From positions 1 to 64,000 of the forward strand of contig JAUCBJ010007659.1 in assembly GCA_032718475.1 (NCBI GenBank): 64,000 nucleotides of DNA, read 5' to 3'. Both the position numbers and the translations under genes were made by a program. The DNA comes from Nemertoderma westbladi. Taxonomy: Eukaryota; Xenacoelomorpha; Nemertodermatida; Nemertodermatidae. Positions 20,201-29,130 of this stretch are shown here, piece by piece. How positions within the stretch are numbered: the first letter of the stretch is position 1; the number at the start of each line of letters is the position of its first letter. A model generated the notes under the pieces. It saw only the letters and a list, made by a program, of their open reading frames with translations. It was not told where the DNA came from and searched no databases.

Positions 20201-20878
20201 CATATTCAAGCGCAGATGCGTTGGTTACCATTCAAGGCGGGGTATGGATTTTGGGCGGTAGACCCATCACATGTTGCGTACGAGCCATATCTACAGTCGC
20301 TACCACAATATCAGGAACTCATCCTAACTGCTCAAGACCTTCCACAAAACACTGGAGTTATCGTAGTCCGAGAATACTTCAGACAGTTGAATATGGATAA
20401 TAAGTACACCTGGAACTTCGTTGCTATTTGCGATCGAATCACGAAGGGTGTATTTTCGGAGACTAGAAAAGTGGTACGCGCGCGAGGTGATTGGAGAATG
20501 GCGGCTATACAATACCGCAACGAATTCTTGTTGACTCATGTGCCAGTGGGTTCATTGACCGCTGAGAGGATACAGGAGCAGAGGATCGCAGCGACCACAG
20601 CGACGACCGCTGGAGCTCAAGGCTCGCGGAAAGAACCAGGAGGAGGGGTCCAAGACAAGCGTCAAGTCAAGGACGACCACTATCACTCTATTATAGAAGC
20701 ACAGCGGTTGCAGCGCAAGGCGCAGGGAGCGTCAGAGAAGGCGCGTGTGCAACTGCATAAGGAAGAGTTGGCGGAAGCGACCACGGGAGCACGACAATTG
20801 GGACGAGGCCCGAGGGAGAAGCACGAGCCGGGAATCTGTCGGGGCTCAGGGAGCATCGTCTCCGGTTCCGGGGAGTGA
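17276..20878 (+). CDS. Pao ORF3: exonuclease-like domain plus three CCHC knuckles
   Basis: 1,200 codons, ATG 17276 to TGA 20876-20878. I chose this ATG because the frame upstream has no other ATG. No env features are seen (no signal peptide or membrane anchor). Visible: a Cys/His pair motif from C149; a region like DEDD 3'-5' exonucleases with a D485-x-E487 motif (FYDNEGGS) followed by IQIRAADGVTHVF, then VKVGSGVQSDL with D583, a VDTKLL with D604, and a final motif Y689-x3-E693 where the family usually has Asp; three C-x2-C-x4-H-x4-C zinc knuckles at 890-903, 914-927 and 934-947; and a charged, helical C-terminus. I infer a nucleic-acid-binding protein, perhaps trimming or protecting element RNA or cDNA. 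Codon use and element palindromes match the rest of the element. The knuckles are certain from sequence; the exonuclease assignment is moderate; an inactive, Egalitarian- or Maelstrom-like fold is an alternative. Confidence 0.75.
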   Translation: MEKDIRAQPRRGFTAREEAELPFARPGCKDSNVYYHGRSVMELNGKYKPTYDKELRRERMRALGDWMEVLRREYRTRYPYDFALDVCDISADPDEEIARLYHMNMYLRHEEPLPAVRDQFDGMHLYRRTRGEDQETPKVFSVYKLFYKCGECMNKQDVAIPDRLDEQHPEPILTRCPAHQFLRYNEGGYPMSNPMISIDFSGKRPPRPITPTVTTLDPYTEIKPCSTPSLIETAAAISLYRAYKDLEARREAARDSGTKPAGLELSSPWTAFTSPHRARSLTPEHQDDIDALRQEERAAKAKELFENRIAEYNKAADRHQEETRRVTGFVPQVVSQPRPVYYSDGTEPAILVDHPESREAIRFLPMVRMADHWNVDCLREVLCAKFLRDVPMQITDYDTLDKIGAPGKESKLFGWLDKYIKVWVAVATFPDDEEVDQTWLRRKGSYTRYDDHKAIERMWTPSDEIQRQWRKTEESLQDWRVMFYDNEGGSHQECLTSKCIQIRAADGVTHVFMRVRADRERPEPIITTQYRKGKDPREQILEVCRRGGMHGAERIDARMLPKKVREAILNQDYVKVGSGVQSDLESDFNAMTDLEDRLPRPFVDTKLLLLWAQDIGIYREYPNSAKTGMGFIAHLLYNWDFKLKTQKKYEEAYGEYNTPPGAEFKSHFKRQALVYWNICAPPRASLQYYLVLESNTVTCLLADIVARVLKRHPLVFGGDQYVRSKGGIQSDVMKRFLTPFFNQSLENTSMVRRGLAIFQGVYRQNIGDLGDRPSMEYPTPEALEKWFGNQTRGFGTPFHSEADRPVKEGWPETLVEVFGVDLPVEKTYPKRTREEILEIEDKGEDVYFVPDRQPLTGEDDIVLDIGKEGSAKPIGDLIYERAWFPQARRCKLCGSTRHNLKSCDAVVEAAHKVCRWCNETDHSFHTCTVFISQCGYCGVKGHRSARCQLRDDSFQNHSANLLREMLDKWESVADYHIQAQMRWLPFKAGYGFWAVDPSHVAYEPYLQSLPQYQELILTAQDLPQNTGVIVVREYFRQLNMDNKYTWNFVAICDRITKGVFSETRKVVRARGDWRMAAIQYRNEFLLTHVPVGSLTAERIQEQRIAATTATTAGAQGSRKEPGGGVQDKRQVKDDHYHSIIEAQRLQRKAQGASEKARVQLHKEELAEATTGARQLGRGPREKHEPGICRGSGSIVSGSGE
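18048..18065. repeat. element palindrome, first ORF3 copy
   Basis: CCAAACCCGCGGGTTTGG, a perfect 18-bp palindrome. The outer arms GGGACTCG (from 18037) and CGAGTCCC (to 18079) pair as well, so a stem of about 43 nt can form. It encodes KPAGL. Confidence 0.9.
19643..19658. repeat. element palindrome, second ORF3 copy
   Basis: CAAACCCGCGGGTTTG, perfect. The flanks GAAGTGG...CGGGA and ACTCCCTTCCACTC continue an imperfect stem. It is read in a different frame from the copy at 18048 (QTRGFG rather than KPAGL). Confidence 0.9.
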
Positions 20879-21476
20879 CGCCTTACGGACGCCGTCAACA
20901 GAGTCTACAGGAGGTAGACTGGTGTATCTGGGCAGGGGGCGAAAGAGAGGAGCGAGCCCGAAGAACCCAGGAGCGGGTCGATAATGCATCGTAGCACAGG
21001 GCGACAGACTCTAGATATATACATCATCGTCGCTCTGATGTATATTGTAGCATTTAGAAATATTCGACTAGACTCATATACACTAGTTGCGCTGTTTTGA
21101 ATTTATATTATGAGAAAGGCGAAGGAAGTGATTGGGGAGACAAACCTGCGGGTTTGGCTTACTCCTTTCACTTGCCCTAGCAAAATTTTTTATATTTGAT
21201 CTTGTATGTAGTAATCATTATGTAGTACGAACGAGAAACAATATTTTGTAAATTTAATTTGTATGTAATTATCGTTAAACAGTAAGAGAGATAATATTTG
21301 TAAATTTAATTTGTATGCAATTCATTATGCAATATCTATAGCAATATTTTGTAAATAGTAGGATTTATAGTATCAAGTATTTAGATTATTTGGAAGAAAT
21401 TTATTTTGTTTTGTATACATCACCTTATACTCTTCTACAGTTGGAGGGAAACATTATATGATTTCCCTTGGAGCGG
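20879..21476 (+). other. Pao 3' non-coding region before the 3' LTR
   Basis: No supportable ORF. It is AT-rich with repeated TTTGTAAATTTAATTTGTATG words and one palindrome copy. There is no long polypurine tract directly at the 3' LTR edge: only GGAGCGG precedes 21477, with GGAGGGAAA at about 21443. Confidence 0.6.
21141..21156. repeat. element palindrome, 3' non-coding copy
   Basis: CAAACCTGCGGGTTTG in the 3' region. Flanks GGGGAG and CTCCTTTCACTT continue an imperfect stem. Weaker coding-region relatives lie at 8322-8339, 9986-10003 and 12608-12623. Confidence 0.85.
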
Positions 21477-23728
21477 TGTTACGGTATATGGCGCTGTATC
21501 CACATTATTAGCCATTATGCAGTATAATATATTAGTCCGTTATACTGTACGCAATATTAGTCCGTTATACTGTACGCAATATTAGTCCGTTATACTGTAC
21601 GCAATATTAGTCCGTTGTGCAGCATAATATTTTAGATAAGGCATAATAGCGCAGTGATATTTAGATAGGGAAATCGAAACGCCCATATATTTTGAATCCA
21701 TCCATTTTGTATAGTATGTAGCCCTACCTACGTAATTTTGTATTAGGATATAGGTAGATAGTTCCAGGGTAGCAAGTTTAGTCGGACCCTGGATTTTGTG
21801 CTTGCTGTTATTAGCTTTGATAGGGCTAGATATAGGGACGCTGTCCTGGCCATTCAGCAGCCAGGGACATGATCCATTACCATATATGGTAATAATTTGA
21901 GGTTTGGGGAGCAATAGGGCTACAATCCGGCCTCCTTATTGGACTAACTGCTTCCAGGTTGGTCTAATGCTAGCGCGGACTGGAGAGCCAATAGGAGAGC
22001 GATTGAGTCACCCTATTGCATCACCCCATTCGGATCACCTATAAATTGGCGGTTTGCCGGTAGAGCTGCACACCCTTACAACCAACCTTAACCTCAGTAC
22101 CAATCTCAATCCTCTGTAGGTGTACAGTTAGAAGTATAATTTTGCGTATTTCTGCAATTTACTAAATTTTGATTAATTTCTTGAGATGATTTGCTAGTGC
22201 TATTATTCTCGATTGTGTTTCTCAATTAATCCTATCGATTACTGCTAATTACAATCGGAACTATGATTTCTACCCCTTTTGTTAATGGTTCTATGTGATT
22301 CCTTTCTACGCAATAATCCTAAGGGATTTCTGAGACTGTCAGACTTTGTGATTTTGCATGCGCCGCTACGGTAGCTATTCAATTAAATGAAGGGCTAAGG
22401 TGCCAGTAGGCGGTGGGCGCATCGGGGGGTTGGGCGACTAAGGGAGAGCGGAGGATTCAAAGGCGGGCAACGCTGGCGGGGGTCAACGTTGTGGTCGGGC
22501 AGTTTGGACTGTGAGTTGGAGACCGCTCGCCGGTACAGTAATTAGGGGGCTGATGATCCAAGGTTTTGTCTCTATTTAGTATTAGGGGGGCAGGAATTGG
22601 GTTAGTTAGGAAGCCTAGATGTACCCGGGAGGGGCCTGCATACCTCACAGTAAGTAAGTAAGTGGGTAAGTACGTAAGTAAGTTGCGAATTATATAATTG
22701 CAGATTGTATAATTGCAAATCGTGCTATTTGTGATCTGTGATTGCTGACGCTGATTGGTGTGTTACTGAAGTGTGCCTATGATTACGAATGCTTAGGTAG
22801 GCGCCCCTTTTCTTTGATTGATTTCTATTTCTTAGTTACTACAAATAATTACTGATTAGGTCAAAGTAATACGGCAATTTAGGCTATTACTAGCGAAACC
22901 TGTTGTGTAATAAATTAGAATTACGCATTCTGGAACTCTTAGTAATTAGTGCGCTGTTACATATTTGTGACTGTAATTGATTAGTAAAATTAAGAATTAG
23001 TACGCAGCATAGCGGAGAGTAGCTAAGGTAATAAATTAGAGTACCGTAAACTATTCACGCTAGGCGGTTATTTGCATTAGCGGGCAATAAACTAGATCGC
23101 AATAGTCAGTACGCAAGACATTAGTGAATTGCTGGCCTAAAGCCAGCTGCAGGCAAGTTTAGACCCGGAGTGGTATCACCCACGAAAGACATTGTACTGT
23201 ACCAATTTTGATTATTTTAAATATTCTCGCATTCACACATTCCGTTAGGGAACGCCCAGTATTCGCGGTTAGAAAAGACGTAAGCATTAGTGTACTTCAA
23301 TAAGTGGTAAAATTAGGCGTAAGAATACTCTGAGTGCAAAGCCCCTCGCACTCGTCTTAAGTAAGCTTAGGGAGCCGACTCGGGTTTATTGTTTTGGTTA
23401 TTCCCGCGTGGCTCATAGATTCGAACAGTTAGCTCTCTATCGAGCGATCGGTAGAGAAAGGAACAAGCGATTTTGCAGGAGTTGTGTAAAATTAGTAAAA
23501 TATATTAGCGGACGGCAGATTAGCGCCATCCAACGGTAAGTAGCGGTTTTGTATTTAGCAGCCTTTACAATTTAGTAATGGCACGCTCCTGATCCCCTTT
23601 ACTTAACAGTAGAGCAGTCTTTGTGTCTTATTGGTTAGGCGAGAGCTCATTAGGTTGGCAGAGAGGTATACGGGTATTTGTCTGTTCAACAGTTCTGCTG
23701 TTAGTATAGGTGTCGCGGTTGTTTATCA
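21477..23728 (+). repeat. 3' LTR of the Pao element
   Basis: Same 2,252-bp length as the 5' LTR, same TG...CA ends, same TATA box (22040-22046), U3 repeats and GTAAGT cluster (22648-22683). It is followed by target duplication GGTTT. Confidence 0.95.
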
Positions 23729-25739
23729 GGTTTACTGTGGAAGATCACTCATGGGGGGTGAACAGGTATTCCTTTAGGAAACAGAGTGGAAGGGTTTACT
23801 GTGGAAGATCATCCATGGTGGTGAACAGGAATTCCTTTAGGAAACAGAGTGGAAGGGTTTACTGTGGAAGATCACCCATGGTGGTGAACAGGCATTCATT
23901 TAGGAAACAGAGTGGAAGGGTTTACTGTGGAAGATCATCCATGGTGGTGGACAGACATTCCTTTAGAAACATAGAGGAAGGGTTTACTGTGGAAAATCAC
24001 CCATGGTGGTGAACAGGAATTCCTTTAGGAAACCGAGTGGAAGGGTTTACTGAGGAAGATCACCAATGGTGGTGAACAGGCATTACTTTGGGAAATAGAG
24101 TGGAAGGGTTTACTGTGGAAGATCACCCATGGTGGTGAACAGGCATTACTTTGGGAAACAGAGTGGAAGGGTTTACTGTGGAAGATCACCAATAATGGTG
24201 GTGAACAGGCATTCCTTTAGGAAACAGAGTGGAAGGGTTTACTGTGGAAGATCACCAATGGTGGTGAACAGGCATTACTTTGGGAAACAGAGTGGAAGGG
24301 TTTACTGTGGAAGATCACCAATGGTGGTGAACAGGCATTACTTTGGGAAACAGAGTGGAAGGGTTTACTGTGGAAGATCACCCCTGGTGGTGGACAGGCA
24401 TTACTTTTGGAAACAGAGTTGAAGGGTTTACTGTGGAAGATCACCCCTGGTGGTGGACAGGCATTACTTTTGGAAACAGAGTTGAAGGGTTTACTGTGGA
24501 AGATCATCCATGGTGGTGGACAGACATTCCTTTAGAAACATAGAGGAAGGGTTTACTGTGGAAAATCACCCATGGTGGTGAACAGGAATTCCTTTAGGAA
24601 ACCGAGTGGAATGGTTTACTGAGGAAGATCACCAATGGTGGTGAACAGGCATTACTTTGGGAAATAGAGTGGAAGGGTTTACTGTGGAAGATCACCCATG
24701 GTGGTGAACAGGTATTCCTTTAGGAAACAGAGTGGAAGGGTTTACTGTGGAAGATCATCCATGGTGGTGAACAGGAATTCCTTTAGGAAACAGAGTGGAA
24801 GGGTTTACTGTGGAAGATCACCCATGGTGGTGAACAGGCATTCATTTAGGAAACAGAGTGGAAGGGTTTACTGTGGAAGATCATCCATGGTGGTGGACAG
24901 ACATTCCTTTAGAAACATAGAGGAAGGGTTTACTGTGGAAAATCACCCATGGTGGTGAACAGGAATTCCTTTAGGAAACCGAGTGGAAGGGTTTACTGAG
25001 GAAGATCACCAATGGTGGTGAACAGGCATTACTTTGGGAAATAGAGTGGAAGGGTTTACTGTGGAAGATCACCCATGGTGGTGAACAGGCATTACTTTGG
25101 GAAACAGAGTGGAAGGGTTTACTGTGGAAGATCACCAATAATGGTGGTGAACAGGCATTACTTTGGGAAATAGAGTGGAAGGGTTTACTGTGGAAGATCA
25201 CCCATGGTGGTGAACAGGCATTACTTTGGGAAACAGAGTGGAAGGGTTTACTGTGGAAGATCACCAATAATGGTGGTGAACAGGCATTCCTTTAGGAAAC
25301 AGAGTGGAAGGGTTTACTGTGGAAGATCACCCCTGGTGGTGGACAGGCATTACTTTTGGAAACAGAGTTGAAGGGTTTACTGTGGAAGATCACCAATAAT
25401 GGTGGTGAACAGGCATTCCTTTAGGAAACAGAGTGGAAGGGTTTACTGTGGAAGATCACCAATGGTGGTGAACAGGCATTACTTTGGGAAACAGAGTGGA
25501 AGGGTTTACTGTGGAAGATCACCAATGGTGGTGAACAGGCATTACTTTGGGAAACAGAGTGGAAGGGTTTACTGTGGAAGACCACCCCTGGTGGTGGACA
25601 GGCATTACTTTTGGAAACAGAGTTGAAGGGTTTACTGTGGAAGATCACCAATGGTGGTGAACAGGCATTACTTTGGGAAACAGAGTTGAAGGGTTTACTG
25701 TGGAAGATCACCAATGGTGGTGAACAGGCATTCCTTTGG
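23729..25739. repeat. 63-bp satellite array (block A, 3' half)
   Basis: About 32 units of the same 63-bp family as 3136-4484, resuming mid-unit at the retrotransposon insertion site. Several subtypes (GGCATTACTTTGGGAAATAGAG, CCCTGGTGGTGGACAGG, AATAATGG) recur in the same order at about 24000-24560 and 24960-25350, so blocks of several units have been duplicated together. Confidence 0.95.
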
Positions 25740-26723
25740 CTTAACAAGCCTAAAAGTTTCTCCCATTCAATATACTAAAATCCCACAAGGAACCAACCGA
25801 GAGGCATATTCCCCAGAAACCCAAACAAATACAATATGTGCCATGGTAAGACTCTGGGGTTACTTGTAAGAGAGGAGATCTTTGCATCTTCCAATTCAAT
25901 TTTATAATATTATTTAAATTAATTATTTTATGTGCTATAAAGTTTATATAAGCGTTTACTAGGAGGTAATACAGTATCTAACTAGTCAGTGATGTGGACG
26001 ATGACTGCTACAGTATGTTGAATTTGGTATTGTACTTTTGCCCCATACAATGATTCCATAGAAGGATTAATTAGAGAGTTAATTAAGGGATATGAAAGCG
26101 GAATATAAGGTTAGTAAGATAATTCAGTGGTGAAATAATACCGAAGGTTGAAATACCGGATAATTTCGATATTTACAGATAATTTATGCGCAATGTGTTT
26201 TCCAGCTGATTTTATTATTATATTGCCAATAATTTTGAAGCAGTTGTTTCAGTTAACGTAGCAGAATGGATTTTGATTGGATGGGTGAACTGATGCCTAG
26301 TAATATTTAAAATTATGATATATTTGGTTTCTTCAAATATAAGTTTATTTCAGCAATAATAAATATAATGTAAAGTGTGAAAACTCCATCTTCCCTTTTC
26401 TTCACAATGCAATGCGATATTCTCATTGGTTAGACATTACGGTTGGTCGAATTATACATCATTCCCTTTGTTCTTGTAGAAGTATATTAAAATGCTACAT
26501 ACTGTAAATGAAGGCAAAATATAGATTTACAATATTTACTACTGCCAATAATATAATTTACTAACAATGTTTATGTTTTAAAAGTAAATGTTCACTTCGT
26601 GAACGTTATATAATATTTAACAAAAATAATTATAGTTTTGATGTTGTTTTGCCTAAAGTGTCCCTTTACCCATATTTGGTAAAATATTATTCAATTCGGA
26701 TATACTTAATATTTTTAAACAGT
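25740..26723. other. AT-rich non-coding DNA, nothing recognised
   Basis: No coding signature, RNA gene or repeat family that I can recognise between the 63-bp and 31-bp arrays. Confidence 0.5.
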
Positions 26724-28213
26724 CTAGCATGAAGTAAACACCTCGTGGTAGGTGCATGCAAGAAGTAAACACCTTGTGGTAGGTGCATGCAAGAAGTAAA
26801 CACCTCGTGGTAGGTGCTAGCAAGACGTAAACACATCGTGGTAGGTGCTAGCAATAAGTAAACACCTCGTGGTAAGTGCATGCAAGGAGTAAACACCTCG
26901 TGGTAGGTGCTAGCAAGAAGTAAACACCTCGTGGTAGGTGCTAGCAAGAAGTAAACACCTCGTGGTAGGTCCCTGCAAGAAGTAAACACCTCGTGGTAGA
27001 TGCTAGCAAGAAGTAAACACCTCGTGGTATGTGCATATAAGAAGTAAACACCTCGTGGTAGATGCTAGCAAGAAGTAAACACCTCGTGGTATGTGCATAT
27101 AAGAAGTAAACACCTCGTGGTAGGTGCTAGCAAGAAGTAAACACCTCGTGGTAGGTGCTAGCAATAAGTAAACACCTCGTGGTAGGTGCTAGCAAGAAGT
27201 AAACACCTCGTGGTAGGTCCCTGCCAGAAGTAAACACCTTGTGGTAGGTGCTAGCAAGAAGTAAACACCTCGTGGTAGGTGCTAGCAAGAAGTAAACACC
27301 TCGTGGTAGGTGCTAGCATGAAGTAAACACATCGTGGTAGGTGTTAGCAAGAAGTAAACACCTCGTGATAGGTGCTAGCAAGAAGTAAACACCTCGTGGT
27401 AGGTCCCTGCAAGAAGTAAACACCTCGTGGTAGGTGCTAGCAAGAAGTAAACACCTCGTGGTAGGTGCTAGCAAGAAGTAAACAGCTCGTAGTAGGTGTT
27501 AGCAAGAGGTAAACACCCCGAGGTAGGTGCTAGCAAGAAGTAAACACCTCGTGGTAGATGCTAGCATGAAGTAAACACCTCGTGGTAGGTGCTAGCATAA
27601 AGTAAACACTTCGTGGTAGGTGCTAGCATGAAGTAAACACCTCGTGGTAGGTGCTAGCATGAAGTAAACACATCGTGGTAGGTGCATGCAAGAAGTAAAC
27701 ATCCCGTGGTAGGTGCTAGCATAAAGTAAACACCTCGTGGTAGGTGCTAGCATGAAGTAAACACATCGTGGTAGGTGCATGCAAGAAGTAAATACATCGT
27801 GGTAGGTGCTAGCAAGAAGTAAACACCCCCCAGGTAGGTGCTAGCATGAAGTAAATACATCGTGGTAGGTGCATGCAAGAAGTAAACACCCCGTGGTAGG
27901 TGCTAGCAAGAAGTAAACACCCCGTGGTAGGTGCTAGCAAGAAGTAAAAACCTCTTGGTAGGTGCTAGCAAGAGTTAAACACCTCGTGGTAGGTGCTAGC
28001 AAGAAGTAAACACCCCGTGGTAGGTGCTAGCAAGAAGTAAACACCCCGTGGTAGGTGCTAGCAAGAAGTAAAAACTTTTTGGTAGGTGCTAGCATGAAGT
28101 AAACATCCCGTGGTAGGTGCTAGCAAGAGGTAAACACCTCGTGGTAGGTGCTAGCAAGAAGTAAACACCTCTTGGTAGGTGCTAGCAAGAAGTAAACATC
28201 CCGTGGTAGGTGC
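26724..28213. repeat. 31-bp satellite array (about 48 units)
   Basis: Tandem units of 31 bp with consensus AGAAGTAAACACCTCGTGG followed by TAGGTGCTAGCA. Two main variants alternate at the end of the unit (GCTAGCA and GCATGCA, both palindromic). Units abut directly without spacers, so this is a satellite and not a CRISPR array. Each unit contains GTAAACA, a forkhead core. Confidence 0.95.
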
Positions 28214-28442
28214 AGATTAAAAAACCGACAAATAAATAACAACTGGAGACGAGTGCATGCAGTGGTTTGCTAAAGGTTATCTGTTTCCAATGGATCTTTT
28301 TCAAGAAAACTTGCAACTTTCTCATGGGCGATTGAGCTTTATGTACGACCAATATTCTTCAGGAGTTCATGAGCAGAGGATTCCATCTGTTATTTTTAAT
28401 TATTCATTTTTATTATCATTTTGTATTGATCTGTATCGATTT

Positions 28443-29124
28443 TGATCTGACCTGGATCATTGATCTGACCTGGGTCATAGATCTGACCTGGGTCATTGAT
28501 CTGTCCTGGGTTATTGATCTGACCTGGGTTATTGATCTGACCTGGGTCATTGATCTGACCTGGGTCATTGATCTGACCTGGGTCATTGATCTGACCTGGG
28601 TCATTGATCTGATCTGGGTCATTGATCTGACCTGGGTCATTGATCTGACCTGGGTCATTGATCTGACCTGGATCATTGATCTGAACTGGATCATTGATCT
28701 GACTTGGGTCATTGATCTGACCTGGGTCATTAATCTGACATGGGTTATTGATCTGACCGGGATCATTGATCTGACCGGGATCATTGATCTGACCTGGATC
28801 ATTGATCTGACGGTGATCTGACCTGGATCATTGATCTGACCTAGATCATTGATCTGAGCGGGATCATTGATCTGACCTGGGTCATTGATCTGACCTGGGT
28901 CATTGATCTGACCTGCTTCATTGATCTGACCTGGATCATTGATCTGACCTGGATCATTGATCTGACCTGGGTCATTGATCTGACCTGGGTAATTGATCTG
29001 ACCTGGGTCATTGATCTGACATGGGTCATTGATCTGACCTGGGTCATTGATCTTACCTGGGTCATTGATCTGACCTGGGTCATTGATCTGACCTGGGTCA
29101 TTGATTTGACCTGGGTCATTGATT
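28443..29124. repeat. 18-bp satellite array (about 38 units)
   Basis: Tandem units CTGACCTGGGTCATTGAT with mostly single-base variants and one register break at about 28810. The unit is six codons (DLTWVI in one frame), so open frames on both strands are a by-product. Each unit contains TGACCT and GGGTCA, nuclear-receptor half-site-like words. Confidence 0.95.
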
Positions 29125-29130
29125 CAGTAC

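Larger units (their letters stand above)
4485..23728 (+). mobile_element. giant BEL/Pao LTR retrotransposon, 19,244 bp
   Basis: A complete LTR element. Two directly repeated 2,252-bp LTRs (4485-6736 and 21477-23728) begin TGTTAC and end TTATCA. They are flanked by the 5-bp target-site duplication GGTTT (4480-4484 and 23729-23733), lying inside a 63-bp satellite unit that reads continuously once the element is removed. Comparing the LTRs by eye gives about eight substitutions and no net length difference (about 99.6% identity), so insertion was recent. The internal 14.7 kb holds a 1.3-kb leader, Gag-PR-RT-RNase H and then integrase in one frame with two TAG interruptions (8024-16507), and a second long ORF (17276-20878). 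Pao membership rests on the Gag type (DUF1759-like), the zinc knuckles, the A17-type protease region, the YMDD RT and the DUF5641-like end of the integrase. It is far longer than ordinary Pao elements. Confidence 0.95.

Noticed and set aside
17276-20878. ORF3 as an envelope gene
   Set aside because: Position fits, but no signal peptide, fusion-peptide-like segment or transmembrane anchor is visible, and it has zinc knuckles.
26724-28213. CRISPR-like appearance of the 31-bp (and 36-bp) arrays
   Set aside because: Units abut directly with no unique spacers, no cas genes exist, and the DNA is eukaryotic.
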